This document shows positions 1-8,871 of a stretch of 64,000 nucleotides of DNA, piece by piece. The notes beneath the pieces are model-generated. The model searched no databases and had not been told where the DNA came from. It saw nothing but the letters and a program-made list of their open reading frames with translations. Each line of letters begins with the position of its first letter. Within the stretch, counting starts at the first letter, position 1. Origin of the DNA: Dryomyza anilis (Eukaryota > Arthropoda > Insecta > Diptera > Dryomyzidae); the NCBI GenBank assembly GCA_951804985.1, contig OX638133.1, forward strand, positions 54,899,122 to 54,963,121, read 5' to 3'. The translations under genes and the position numbers were made by a program.

Positions 1-279
1 ACTCTTGCTTTTACTTCATGTGATCCGCCGGAGTTCTCTCAACGACTTGAGCAATACCGTTTGATCTCTCTTATAAAGCACTCAAATGGAAAAGTGAACA
101 AAATATATGCAATATTAATAGCAAATATCTCATACGATAAAAAAAAAATTATTAGGCAAAACTAACTAAAAAAAATAATAACTTAGACAAATTATACATA
201 AGTATTTAAAGCAATTTTTAGCGCAATAACAATGAAACAATAAAAAAATTGATAAAAGTATAAGCAAAAATCAAATGTT

Positions 280-549
280 TTAAGAAAATAATAATATAAC
301 TTACTCTTGTTTAAGTTATATAGTAAATTATTTTTGTTATTTAAGATTGTTATCTATTTTAATAAATTTAATGCACTTTCACATTACTTCTGGGGCTCAA
401 CTAAAATAAGAAAGAAAATTTAAGAAAATAATAATATAACTTACTCTTGTTTAAGTTATATAGTAAATTATTTTTGTTATTTAAGATTGTTATCTATTTT
501 AATAAATTTAATGCACTTTCACATTACTTCTGGGGCTCAACTAAAATAA
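280..549. repeat. 140-bp tandem duplication inside copy 1
   Basis: Bases 280-409 are repeated at 420-549, with a 10-bp spacer (GAAAGAAAAT). Copy 2 of the larger repeat has this block only once (about 2749-2877), so the duplication arose after the larger repeat formed, or was lost from copy 2. Confidence 0.9.
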
Positions 550-727
550 CGTCGTAGAGGCTGGACGAGTGGAGATCTAAAACGTATAAGATCTAAAGTT
601 GAGTTTTGAAGACAAACATCATTTATCTTTACTTTTCTTCTGTGCCGCTCAGATTTAATTCAATTATAATTTGATTGATTCTCTCTGTACTCTATACGAA
701 TATACGAAAAGCAACTTTTTAACTACA

Positions 728-729
<2 letters not shown>

Positions 730-789
<60 letters not shown>
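730..789. repeat. (AT)n microsatellite
   Basis: An uninterrupted AT dinucleotide run of about 60 bp. The matching position in copy 2 (about 3070) has only a short A-rich stretch, so the run expanded in one copy. Confidence 0.95.
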
Positions 790-791
<2 letters not shown>

Positions 792-865
792 AAAATTTAT
801 AATTACCTTTCGGGGTAGAACAGCTTTAAAACAAAAATATAATGTTCGGTATATTTATTGAACCA

Positions 866-1508
866 TTACAAAAAAGGAAAAGTTGACTTCCTGAAACTAG
901 GAACTAGTTTAAACAAACTTGCAGCAAAACGCTTAGTATTATTTAAATATGACATATATGGGTGCTAATTTGTTAACCGTACCCGCTTCAAAAATGGCAA
1001 ATTTGACCGCGTCGACTTGTATTTAATTAATTATAACTTCTATAACTGCTTTAGAAAGTATTTTTCATGAACTTTACAATTAAAATATTTATTTTGGTAA
1101 AAACATTTTTTTTTTAAACAATATTATTTTAATTTTAAAAACCATTTTGTGGTTTTTGAAAAATAACCAAATAGCCAATACAAAAATATTTTGCCTTTTT
1201 TCAAAAAAGAAAAAAATTATGTACAAATGAAAATGGGAAGTATTCAATGAACTACAAACATTTAAGTCGCGAAACCAAAGTTGCCAGTTAGTGTGGATAA
1301 ATACCTTTTATGGTATTTTTTAATTAATTAAAATTCATGTGTTATGTACAATAAATACATTCAATTCAATCATGTAATATGTCTAAAAGTAAAGTAATTA
1401 ATTTACACACCCAAATAATATCTAAATAAACGTAAGCGAATATTCGTAACAATCCTATTCACTCCCTCAAACACATCAATAGTTTGTATAAAAACGAGCA
1501 TGCTATTT
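866..1508. other. AT-rich non-coding stretch
   Basis: I see no open frame of note, no RNA gene and no repeat boundary here. It is A/T homopolymer-rich, as expected of intron or intergenic insect DNA. Confidence 0.5.
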
Positions 1509-1838
1509 TATGGCAACACTTTATAACAACCCAGTGAAAACTCAGATCAGCCCTGGCAATTTCCGTAAATTCTGTCAGTTAAGCCATTTTCTTTTTAATT
1601 TTATTCGTAGGGAGAATATTTCATTGTAATGGCTGCCATTTTGTTTGTTTTTGTTTGAACATTGACATAAAACGAAAAATTTTCAGTGACTTGAAAATTT
1701 TAGTGGAAGGCGGTAAGATGAATTTTTTTATTATAAATTTTCAATTAATTATTAATTATTTCGTTATAATTTTCAGATATTAAAGGCAGCAGACGATGAA
1801 CAAACATTTAAAAATCAAATAATGCCGCATATAAACGC
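1509..1838 (+). other. Promoter-like and exon-intron-exon-like relic, interrupted by a LINE
   Basis: A TGGCAACACT motif (about 1512) and an initiator-like TCAGTT (about 1576) are followed by a possible donor (GCG|GTAAG, about 1716). About 67 bp later comes a pyrimidine-rich acceptor ending TTTTCAG (about 1783). The short following segment can be read ILKAADDEQTF...NAAKAAA before a stop, exactly where the RTE-like LINE begins. I do not recognise the product, and no reading frame joins cleanly to an upstream start codon. It could be a 5' UTR exon, for example of COX15, a broken gene end, or chance. The spliced structure is inferred from splice-like signals only. Confidence 0.25.
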
Positions 1839-2430
1839 TGCAAAAGCCGCTGCTTGACGTCGAGAGACGAGTCGCATTTATTTGTTAGCGCATGCATGCA
1901 CTATGGGGGCGAGTATCACAAGGCAACGTGTCTGAGCACTTCAACATGGCGAAGCCAGAGCAATCCTTGTCGGTGTCGTCTCAAGTCAACTCACTGGTCA
2001 CCATTTGACAAATTGTCAAATGGCGACGCTTCCACTTCGGTGGAACTCCTCCGCGCGGAAGCCCCTGGAAACGACACTCTACACCACCCGGTGTAGAAGT
2101 CGGATAAAGTGAGTGGCGAACATCTCCCTCAGAGAGAGGGCTCGTGCGTTAGGTTTGGGTCCCACCACCGAAAAAAGCTATGCGCCCAATGAAAACACAA
2201 AAAAAGCCTCGAATAACGACCGATTACCACGATGACAACCCACGAAAACGTTTTAAGGACCATGAATTACGGATATGCACCTGGAATGTACGGGCCCTTT
2301 ATAAGGAAGGTGCCTCTATCCAGCTGTAAGATATCCTCAGAATAACTCTTGCCAACAGGTGCTACTTTGGGCTCAGTAGGCAATTGGAAAGCCCTCTCTC
2401 GCCGGACAAAAATAAAGCTCTACTCATCAT
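1839..2430 (+). mobile_element. RTE-like non-LTR retrotransposon, internally deleted
   Basis: The left part resembles an RTE-type 5' leader followed by the start of the endonuclease, readable as DDNPRKRFKDHELRICTWNV (about 2230-2290). CTWNV is the first conserved block of the APE-like endonuclease. After a stop near 2326 the sequence jumps to ANRCYFGLSRQL (about 2348-2385), which belongs to the far C-terminal part of the same polyprotein. Most of the endonuclease and all of the reverse transcriptase core are therefore missing. It ends in a short AT run (about 2428-2450). The leader assignment rests on family memory; the two protein blocks are seen directly. The element is non-functional. Confidence 0.7.
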
Positions 2431-2469
2431 ATATATATATATATATATATTGTATGAAATTACGCGATT

Positions 2470-3157
2470 ACTCTTGCTTTTACTTCATGTGATCCGCCGG
2501 AGTTCTCTCAACGACTTGAGCAATACCGTTTGATCTCTCTTATAAAGCACTCAAATGGAAAAGTGAACAAAATATATGTAATATTAATAGCAAATATCTC
2601 ATACGATAAAAAAAAAATTATTAGGCAAAACTAACTAAAAAAATAATAACTTAGACAAATTATACATAAGTATTTAAAGCAATTTTTAGCGCAATAACAA
2701 TGAAACAATAAAAAAATTGATAAAAGTATAAGCAAAAATCAAATGTTTTAAGAAAATAATAATATAACTTACTCTTGTTTAAGTTATATAGTAAATTATT
2801 TTTGTTATTTAAGATTGTTATCTATTTTAATAAATTTAATGCACTTTCACATTACTTCTGGGGCTCAACTAAAATAACGTCGTAGAGGCTGGACGAGTGG
2901 AGATCTAAAACGTATAAGATCTAAAGTTGAGTTTTGAAGACAAACATCATTTAGTTTGCTAGGACTATCTTTACTTTTCTTCTGTGCCGCTCAGATTTAA
3001 TTCAATTATAATTTGATTGATTCTCTCTGTACTCTATACGAATATACGAAAAGCAACTTTTTAACTACAAAAAAAAATATACCAAAATTTATAATTACCT
3101 TTCGGGGTAGAACAGCTTTTAAACAAAAATATAATGTTCGGTATATTTATTGAACCA
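2470..3157. repeat. Long direct repeat, copy 2
   Basis: The partner of 1-865, with one copy of the 140-bp block and no long AT run. Its right edge falls at GAACCA (3157). The RTE relic and the promoter-like relic lie between the two copies and are not duplicated. Confidence 0.9.
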
Positions 3158-3796
3158 GCGAACAAAATATTGTTGACCAAAAAAAAAATAGGTTTTATAA
3201 ATTATGATGACTGTACCACGTTTTCTATAAAAAAAACTCTGAATCAAGGAATTTTTGATCAGCTATCGCTGATATCCAAAAAGCAAGTGCACCAGAATTT
3301 TAATTGTATACTTACATTGAAGAGTTCTTTATTATATAGAACACCCTCACACTCAGAAGATTATTCACATATCAAAAATTGTCGTTATATCCCCATAATT
3401 CCAAAATTGATATAAAGGCATAAAAAACCTAATAAAAAAAACTGAAATAAAAAGAGGGTGCACCACGCGTATTTTTAATTCACATCTACAGATTTGTAAG
3501 GCTAATATTTCATAGATTTGTTTTCAATAATTTACGACTAAAACCGGAAAGTAATATAAAAAAATTTGGTTGGATCACGCCATTTTTTTAAATTATGATG
3601 TGAAATGCGTACGTTATAAAATTATTTTTTTTTTAGTTACGAGCGAATTATTTTAATATTTTTTGTATGGAATATTACTTTTTTACAAAAGTATTTAATT
3701 AAATTAAAGTTTATTTAATTTCATTACGTTACTATTTTCATTATAATTTATATATATAACGTGTATATACAATAATGTGTTTCCTTCTATTTTCAG
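3158..3796 (+). other. Probable intron segment before the COX15 exon
   Basis: This stretch leads directly into the splice acceptor at 3781-3796. A 93-codon open frame (3134-3415) crosses its left edge. It matches nothing I recognise, begins inside the duplicated repeat and is rich in Lys/Ile/Asn, as expected of AT-rich DNA, so I do not call it a gene. No earlier COX15 coding exon is visible here: I looked for the conserved region with Arg-Leu-Thr and Ser-Gly-Leu-Ser and did not find it. Confidence 0.5.
3781..3796 (+). promoter_or_regulatory. Splice acceptor of the COX15 exon
   Basis: A pyrimidine-rich tract ending TTTTCAG, followed by the exon base G at 3797. Homology to COX15 begins immediately after it. 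The G is the third base of a codon split across the intron. Confidence 0.85.
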
Positions 3797-4649
3797 GTTG
3801 AATAGTTCAATAACATTAGAAGAATTCAAATTTATTTACCTAATGGAGTATTCCCACAGAATGTGGGGTCGAGCTATTGGATTATATTTTTTAGCACCAT
3901 GTCTTTACTTTTTGAAGCGAAGGTTTTTTACACCGAAATTGGAAAAATATGTTTTAACCATAGCCACACTCATCGGTGCTCAGGGCTTGATGGGATGGTA
4001 CATGGTCAAATCTGGATTGGAAGATAGATTTCATGATGCAAATGATGTTCCACGAGTTTCACAATATCGACTGGCTTCTCACCTTTCTTTAGCATTTCTG
4101 CTGCACACATTATGTTTATCAAGTGCTTTTTCTTATTTACTTCCTGCGGAAAAATGCAAATCTTTTACATCATATTCCTTAAAATTTCGAAGAATCGCTT
4201 TTATTGCTATGGGAGTAATATTTTTAACAGCCATATCAGGAGCATTCGTAGCAGGTCTTGATGCGGGTCTTGTCTACAATTCGTTTCCCAAAATGGCAGA
4301 TAATTGGATTCCAGATGATATTATTGCAATGAAACCTATATATAAAAACTTGACGGAGAATCCGGTTACTGTTCAATTTACCCATAGATTACTCGGAATA
4401 TCAACACTATCTCTAATTTCCACATTGTACATTCTCCGAAAACGAGCTATTTTACCAAAACGAGCTTATTGGTGCTTAAACTCGATTGTTTTAGTTGCGT
4501 GTGCACAGGTTATCCTTGGAATTTCAACGCTTTTAAATCATGTTCCTGTATCATTGGCTGCAGCCCATCAATCTGGTTCATTATTATTACTGTCTTTAGC
4601 TGTTTGGTTAAATCATGAACTTAAACTAATCAAGTATATACCAAAATAA
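3797..4649 (+). CDS. COX15: COX15, heme A synthase (last coding exon; N-terminal part outside)
   Basis: COX15 is a multi-pass inner-membrane protein of mitochondria. It oxidises the C8 methyl of heme O to make heme A for cytochrome c oxidase. The exon opens at a splice acceptor with a split codon and encodes 283 residues to TAA at 4647-4649. The conserved blocks appear in order: LEEFKFIYLMEYSHRMWGR, GLMGWYMVKSGL, DVPRVSQYRLASHL, SGAFVAGLDAGLVYNSFPKM, VQFTHRLLGIS and AAAHQSGSL. The four histidines expected to bind heme are present, with codons at 3855, 4080, 4383 and 4566. About seven hydrophobic segments are visible. Animal COX15 is about 410 residues, so some 125 N-terminal residues, including the mitochondrial targeting peptide, lie in upstream exon(s) not seen in the window. 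The frame is intact with no stop or frameshift, so this looks like a live gene. An open frame reaching left to 3777 is intron read-through. Confidence 0.96.
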
Positions 4650-4675
4650 TTACATGTAAAAACAATTAAAATACA

Positions 4676-4681
4676 AATAAA
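4676..4681 (+). promoter_or_regulatory. Likely polyadenylation signal of COX15
   Basis: AATAAA begins 27 bp after the COX15 stop codon. Being in AT-rich DNA it could be chance, but its position is typical of a short insect 3' UTR. Confidence 0.55.
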
Positions 4682-5061
4682 ATTTAAATATAATTAAATA
4701 CGATACGATATATATGATTCTTTTACAATTTTAATATTTATGTATCTTAAATACTAAAACTTATCAGTCTAAACTTCAGTTTAAATATTCTATAGATAAT
4801 TATTAAATATTTATTGGTCGCTTAAGTAGTAAGCATTTTGTTGGATTACCAAGCGAGGACACGTTATCTTAGACTTTTCATCTACTCAGATTTGGAACGT
4901 ATCAAGGACATTTTTTGAATTATTTCAATCGAATCGACATTAATTAGCCTGAAAGCCACTGGAAATTTATTTACTGTATAATTGTCTTCTAATAGCTCAT
5001 ACTGTTTATAGTTGTAACCGTTCTAACATGGGCTGTTACTTATATTAGAGAATATATATAG
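4682..5061. other. Intergenic DNA, nothing recognised
   Basis: AT-rich with no long open frame and no repeat seen elsewhere in the window. Confidence 0.5.
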
Positions 5062-5262
5062 TCCGAGTTGGTTGCAGTTCGATGGCTCGATTGCAGTAAG
5101 TACACACGAGTAAAATGATTTTACTTATGTTAAATGCGTCGAATTAAGGAAGAAACATTAGAAGAAAAAATGTGTATATTTTCGGTCTACATTTGACACA
5201 TTTAACATCAAAAAACCATTTTCTTTGCGATAAACAAGCCATCGAACTGCAACTAACTCGGA
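5062..5262. mobile_element. MITE-like element with 26-bp inverted ends
   Basis: Bases 5062-5087 (TCCGAGTTGGTTGCAGTTCG...) are the reverse complement of 5237-5262 with one mismatch. A second, imperfect inverted block (GTTAAATGCGTC / GACACATTTAAC) lies just inside. The 201-bp size and lack of coding fit a non-autonomous DNA element or a hairpin-forming sequence. I could not define a convincing target-site duplication. Confidence 0.55.
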
Positions 5263-5299
5263 TGACATCTTACCTATATATAGGCTTCGGAATTGAGCG

Positions 5300-5575
5300 T
5301 TCGGAAACAGAGCGCTCTCGTATGTATTTGTGACATAAACAATTTTTCAGTGTCCATGTGTTCGTGTCGCACAACAGTCGTTAGCTTGCTGCTGTTAAGT
5401 GAGAAACACGAGCTAACAGAACTTCAATCGTCCACCCGAACTGAGCATGCAGCATTGTACTCGCTGCTCGAGCTTCTGTTAAATGGATCGCTCGAAATGT
5501 ACAGCGCTGAACTTCCTCTTTCTCGCACATTTCCTCAGTGCACTGAATGAAATTACGTCTCTTTCTAACACATTG
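5300..5575. mobile_element. Diverged LTR relic, left part
   Basis: From about 5497 (ATGTACAG) to 5575 this matches the solo LTR at 8325-8867. The shared blocks, in the same order, are TTTCTCG.ACATT.CTCAGT, ACGTCTCTTTCTA and CACATTGC. The stretch before 5497 is less clear, and open frames on both strands here match no known protein. It stops at the left end of the TIR element, which seems to have inserted into it. Confidence 0.45.
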
Positions 5576-6485
5576 CTTACACACATAGAAAATTATTGTC
5601 GAATCCGACAATAATTTGAAAATATTTCATGTTAAAATGGATCCACAAATATTATTTTCAAATTATTGTCGGATCCAACAATAAAATTATCGAATAAGTT
5701 TTGATAATAAAATTATTGTTTTTGAAAATGTTTGTTGTTAGTTTTCTTTCTTGCTTTTAATGACATTTAATATTGAAAGAACAAAAGGGAAAAACAATAA
5801 TAACACGCATAGTTTTAAATTAAAATGCATTTTTATTTTAAAAATTCAATTGAATGTCACAGTTTGGATTAACTCCAAATTTGAAAAACCATTCTTAAGA
5901 TAGTTTACGTTGACAGGCATGTAGGCATTTATCATGCTGCCGACGAACTACAACTCGAACACGTGACCACGAAGTCTGTTCAACACGGAGTTGATGTGTC
6001 GTACTACGTAGATTTCGCACAAGTAATCGGGCTCTACCTATCTAGGCGATTATTTGAAATGATTTAGTAAATTGGTAAATGCCCATGTTCTTGGCGACAA
6101 TGATCCTTGGAGGGTCTCATTGCAGACAGGCACCACGGAGTTCTTGATTTCTTTCATGTACTACACGACCTTTCTGCGGAAAAGCGATATGCAACCACCG
6201 ACGTATTTTTGGCCATCGGTATATAAAATAATAACATGATTAAGTCTTTGCGTGACGATTTTTAATATTTAAAATATAAAAGCAAATTTCAAAATACAAA
6301 AATTAATTTTTAACGTCAAACTATTTTTTTTTGTTTACTTCAAAATGAAAATTGATAATTTTATTTTAAAAGTTAAAAATAATATTGCCGTTGAATTATA
6401 ATAATATTGTATAATGTTGTATTATAATAAAAAAATAATATAATAATTATTTTCAAATATTAACAATAATTTTCTATGTGTGTAA
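5576..6485. mobile_element. TIR element of about 910 bp (DNA-transposon-like)
   Basis: The left end TTACACACATAGAAAATTAT is repeated inverted at the right end (CAATAATTTTCTATGTGTGT, about 6462-6481). The bases TGC flank both ends, a possible 3-bp target duplication. The last 200 bp resemble 11800-11965 and the matching part of every array B unit, so this is a repeated family. Inside, 5917-6063 and 6111-6220 are less AT-rich and read open for 48 and about 36 codons on the plus strand. A third frame on the minus strand is also mostly open. I recognise none of them; they could be transposase remnants or captured host sequence. Confidence 0.5.
5591..5686. repeat. Nested palindrome inside the TIR element
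   Basis: The left arm (5591-5627) is inverted at 5647-5686 with few mismatches. The left arm itself contains a perfect 10-bp hairpin (ATTATTGTCG / CGACAATAAT). Confidence 0.75.
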
Positions 6486-6559
6486 TGCGCTCGAATGGCT
6501 CGGAGTTGCTCGCATTTAAATTATTTCGTTTTCAACTGTTCTTTTGTTGTTAGACAGTC
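6486..6559. mobile_element. Possible right part of the interrupted LTR relic
   Basis: Directly after the TIR element the sequence TGCGCTCGAATGG resembles TGCGCTGAAT, which follows CACATTGCTCAG in the solo LTR. That would mean the TIR element landed inside this LTR motif. The match is short. Confidence 0.3.
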
Positions 6560-7300
6560 AGCGATACAGAAAACATGCCTGGGATACCGACCCGAATACA
6601 CGATGACAACCTACGAAAACGTATAAAGGACCATGATTTACGGATATGCACCTGGAACGTCCGAACAAGGCTGACATCACTGCAATCCTGGAAATGCGAT
6701 GGACAGGACTGCTCTAACAGGCATCCTGTGACTTTTATTACAGCTGCCAGGCGGAGAGGCATGACTTTGGTTGTGAATTTGTAGTCGGCAAGAGACTCCG
6801 CCACTTTGTCTCTAGGTTCACACCCGTGACGAACGACTGGCAACAATCCACATCGTGGCAAAATACTTCTACATCACCCATATTTGTGCGCACGCTCCGA
6901 CCAATGAGAACGATGATGAAACCAAAGAGACCTTCTATGAGCGCCTCGTCGAAGCCTATGAGCGCTGCCCTAGTCACGACATCAAAATCGTGATAGGCGA
7001 CTTTAATGCCAAGGTGGGCCATGAGGTTATCTTTGGTCCAACAGTTGGACAATTCAGTCTCCACGACAACACCTCCGACAATGGAATGAGGCTGATCGAC
7101 TTCGACGCGGCACGAAACATGGTAATTAGTAGTACTAGATTCAAGCATCTCAATATTCACAAGGACACGTTGCACGCACAACCAAATTGATCATGTTGTG
7201 ATTGAAGAAAAACCCGCTTCTAGTGTGATGGACGTACGTTCGATCCGAAATGCCAACATCGAATCGGATCACTTCCTTGTAGCAGCCAAGGTTCGCACAT
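6560..7300 (+). pseudogene. RTE-like LINE endonuclease relic
   Basis: This is the APE-like endonuclease domain of an RTE-type retrotransposon, of the kind often misannotated in insects as craniofacial development protein 2-like. Blocks in order: DDNLRKRIKDHDLRICTWNV (about 6602-6660), then a deletion and frameshifts, THICAHAPTNENDD (about 6880-6921), DIKIVIGDFNAKVG (about 6980-7020), [32 protein letters not shown] (about 7180-7215) and [16 protein letters not shown] (about 7252-7299). The catalytic Asp/Asn of GDFN and the Ser-Asp-His of SDHF survive. The frame changes at least twice and one block is deleted, so no protein can be made. It belongs to the same family as the relic at 1839-2430. 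Confidence 0.85.
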
Positions 7301-7668
7301 TGAAATTAAATTTTCACCGATTTTATTTTTCACTAACATTATAATTGTCAATACATTGAAAATGTACTTTAAATTAATAACTTCAGCTTCAGTACATGTG
7401 AGGATAGAAGTTTATTTATGCAATTCAAGAAAACAAACAACACAAACATGTCGACATTCAATGCGGGAACAAGTAACAGAGAGCGTGGACGGACAGTTCA
7501 AAAACAGTGCAACTCTCATTCTTGTGGATAGTATCTGTCAAAAACATTAAGATTTTAGGCGTACTTTAAACGGCCAACGTAAGACGTTTAAACTGATTTT
7601 AAACAACGATTTTAAGTCACAGTAAAACTGAATTCTAAAATTAAACTACGTTTAACACATAAATCTAG
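7301..7668. other. Non-coding spacer
   Basis: AT-rich spacer between two retrotransposon relics. About 7555-7680 has several scattered copies of GTTTAAAC/AGTTTAA-like words on both strands, but no clear element boundary. Confidence 0.4.
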
Positions 7669-8310
7669 TTAAACTACCACTGTAAAACCGGCCCTAAGGG
7701 GCAATAATAACGACATACCAAAGTTCTTTAAAACTGTAGCAGGAATACCGTCTGGCCCAGAGCTATAATCATCATCAATTGACGCAATGTATTGCAAAAT
7801 TTGATCCGGTGTAAAGGACATAGAATCTAGTGAAGTTTTGGGTGCTGAGTGCATGTGTTGAAAATAGTTATTATCAATAATGAACGGATCACTACTAAAC
7901 GATTGTTTAAAAAGACTAGGAAATAAGCCACATATAATATCAGGGTCACTTGTGAACTGCTCGTTATTTTTAAATGATGCTGGAAAACCATCACTTTTCT
8001 TTTTAGTTTTAATAAAACCCCAAAACTTCTTAGAGTCTGATAATATTTTAAGCTTCATTTTTTCAGAATAAAGGGAGGGAGGCTGCTTTACTTTTAAATT
8101 CCAAAAACATGATAGTGTATGTTTCTAGGTCATTAGGGTTCTGACTATTGACATATCTATTCCATGCTATATTCCTAGAATTACGTAAAAACGTTAATTC
8201 TTTAATGTACCATGGATTATTATTATTGCTTCGGGGTAATGCACTGCGACCTGAATATATCTATTGTGCCCCGCTTAATACCATGACTGTAGCTATTCTC
8301 AGCAGTGGCA
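7669..8310 (-). pseudogene. Jockey-like LINE pol relic (linker and start of RT)
   Basis: Reading down the minus strand from about 8310, it gives NPWYIKELTFLRNSRNIAWN, then DSKKFWGFIKTKKKSDGFP, then FTPDQILQYIASIDDDYSSG and PDGIPATVLKN. This is the segment between endonuclease and reverse transcriptase in jockey/CR1-type elements, ending at the first RT block (SSGPDGIP). The rest of RT is absent. A stop or frame change near 8060 splits it. It could be the same family as the endonuclease relic found in each array A unit. Confidence 0.8.
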
Positions 8311-8324
8311 TCTCCCTATACTAT

Positions 8325-8867
8325 TGTTACGAAAATTCAGTCTACGGAAAACTGTTTTACAAGTTCGTATCTCTGGATTGTGTACAAAATAAAAACACCC
8401 TTATGTTTGGTTTAAATTATAACAATTAACTTTATTAATTCACTTTAATAAACAACTTTACTAATAACAAATTCTAACAACTGCTGCATGTCAACAATTT
8501 AACTTGACATTTATCACACGAGATGCCCTCGACCATTTTACAATCACTACTGAAGTACTGTTCCTCAGATGCGGCTCCCTTATATACTGCATGCATCAGT
8601 TCGACACGTTTCGACAAGCTTCGACTTGTTTCGAGAACCTTCTACTCGTTTCGTGAATGACGCATGCTATTGGCATCTCATTCGCACTCATGTGTTTTAA
8701 TGTACAGATCTCCCATCTCTTTCTCGTACATTGCTCAGTACGCTGAATGATCTTCCGTCTCTTTCTATCACATTGCTCAGTGCGCTGAATTGTCTTGCGT
8801 CTCATTTATTATTGTTGAATGCTTCACTGTGCAAGCATTCAACAATAAATTACCTCTTTTCGTAACA
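8325..8867 (-). mobile_element. Solo LTR of a Ty3/gypsy-type retrotransposon
   Basis: The 543-bp element begins TGTTACGAAAA and ends TTTTCGTAACA, perfect inverted termini starting TG and ending CA. CTAT flanks it on both sides (8321-8324 and 8868-8871), a 4-bp target duplication as made by Ty3/gypsy integrases. On the minus strand it has a TATA box (TATATAAG, complement of 8579-8586) and, downstream, AATAAA (complement of 8431-8436), so it points left. The upstream part carries a direct repeat of CTCAGT.CGCTGAAT (about 8733 and 8776). No internal gag-pol is present; LTR-LTR recombination is the usual cause. Confidence 0.85.
8579..8586 (-). promoter_or_regulatory. TATA box of the solo LTR
   Basis: Reads TATATAAG on the minus strand, about 280 bp inside the LTR, with the AATAAA about 145 bp further along the transcript direction. 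The spacing fits U3-R-U5 order. Confidence 0.6.
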
Positions 8868-8871
8868 CTAT

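Larger units (their letters stand above)
1..865. repeat. Long direct repeat, copy 1 (left end cut by window)
   Basis: This stretch recurs almost base for base at 2470-3157, and both copies end at the same bases (GAACCA) before diverging. Copy 1 differs in three ways. It has an extra 140-bp tandem duplication, its AT run is expanded to about 60 bp, and it lacks a 14-bp stretch (TAGTTTGCTAGGAC) present in copy 2. No protein is recognisable in it. It is AT-rich and lies upstream of, or within the intron preceding, the COX15 exon. It is most simply a local segmental duplication. Confidence 0.9.

Noticed and set aside
3134..3415. 93-codon open frame just upstream of the COX15 exon
   Set aside because: It starts inside a duplicated non-coding block, crosses the repeat edge, has Lys/Ile/Asn-rich composition and matches no family I know.
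5293..5611. Overlapping 85- and 76-codon frames on both strands
   Set aside because: They lie in an LTR-like relic, match no protein and share repeated LTR words; not genes.
6575..7190. Host gene resembling craniofacial development protein 2
   Set aside because: That name in insect annotations usually reflects an RTE-type endonuclease. The frameshifts here and the similar relic at 1839 support a LINE.
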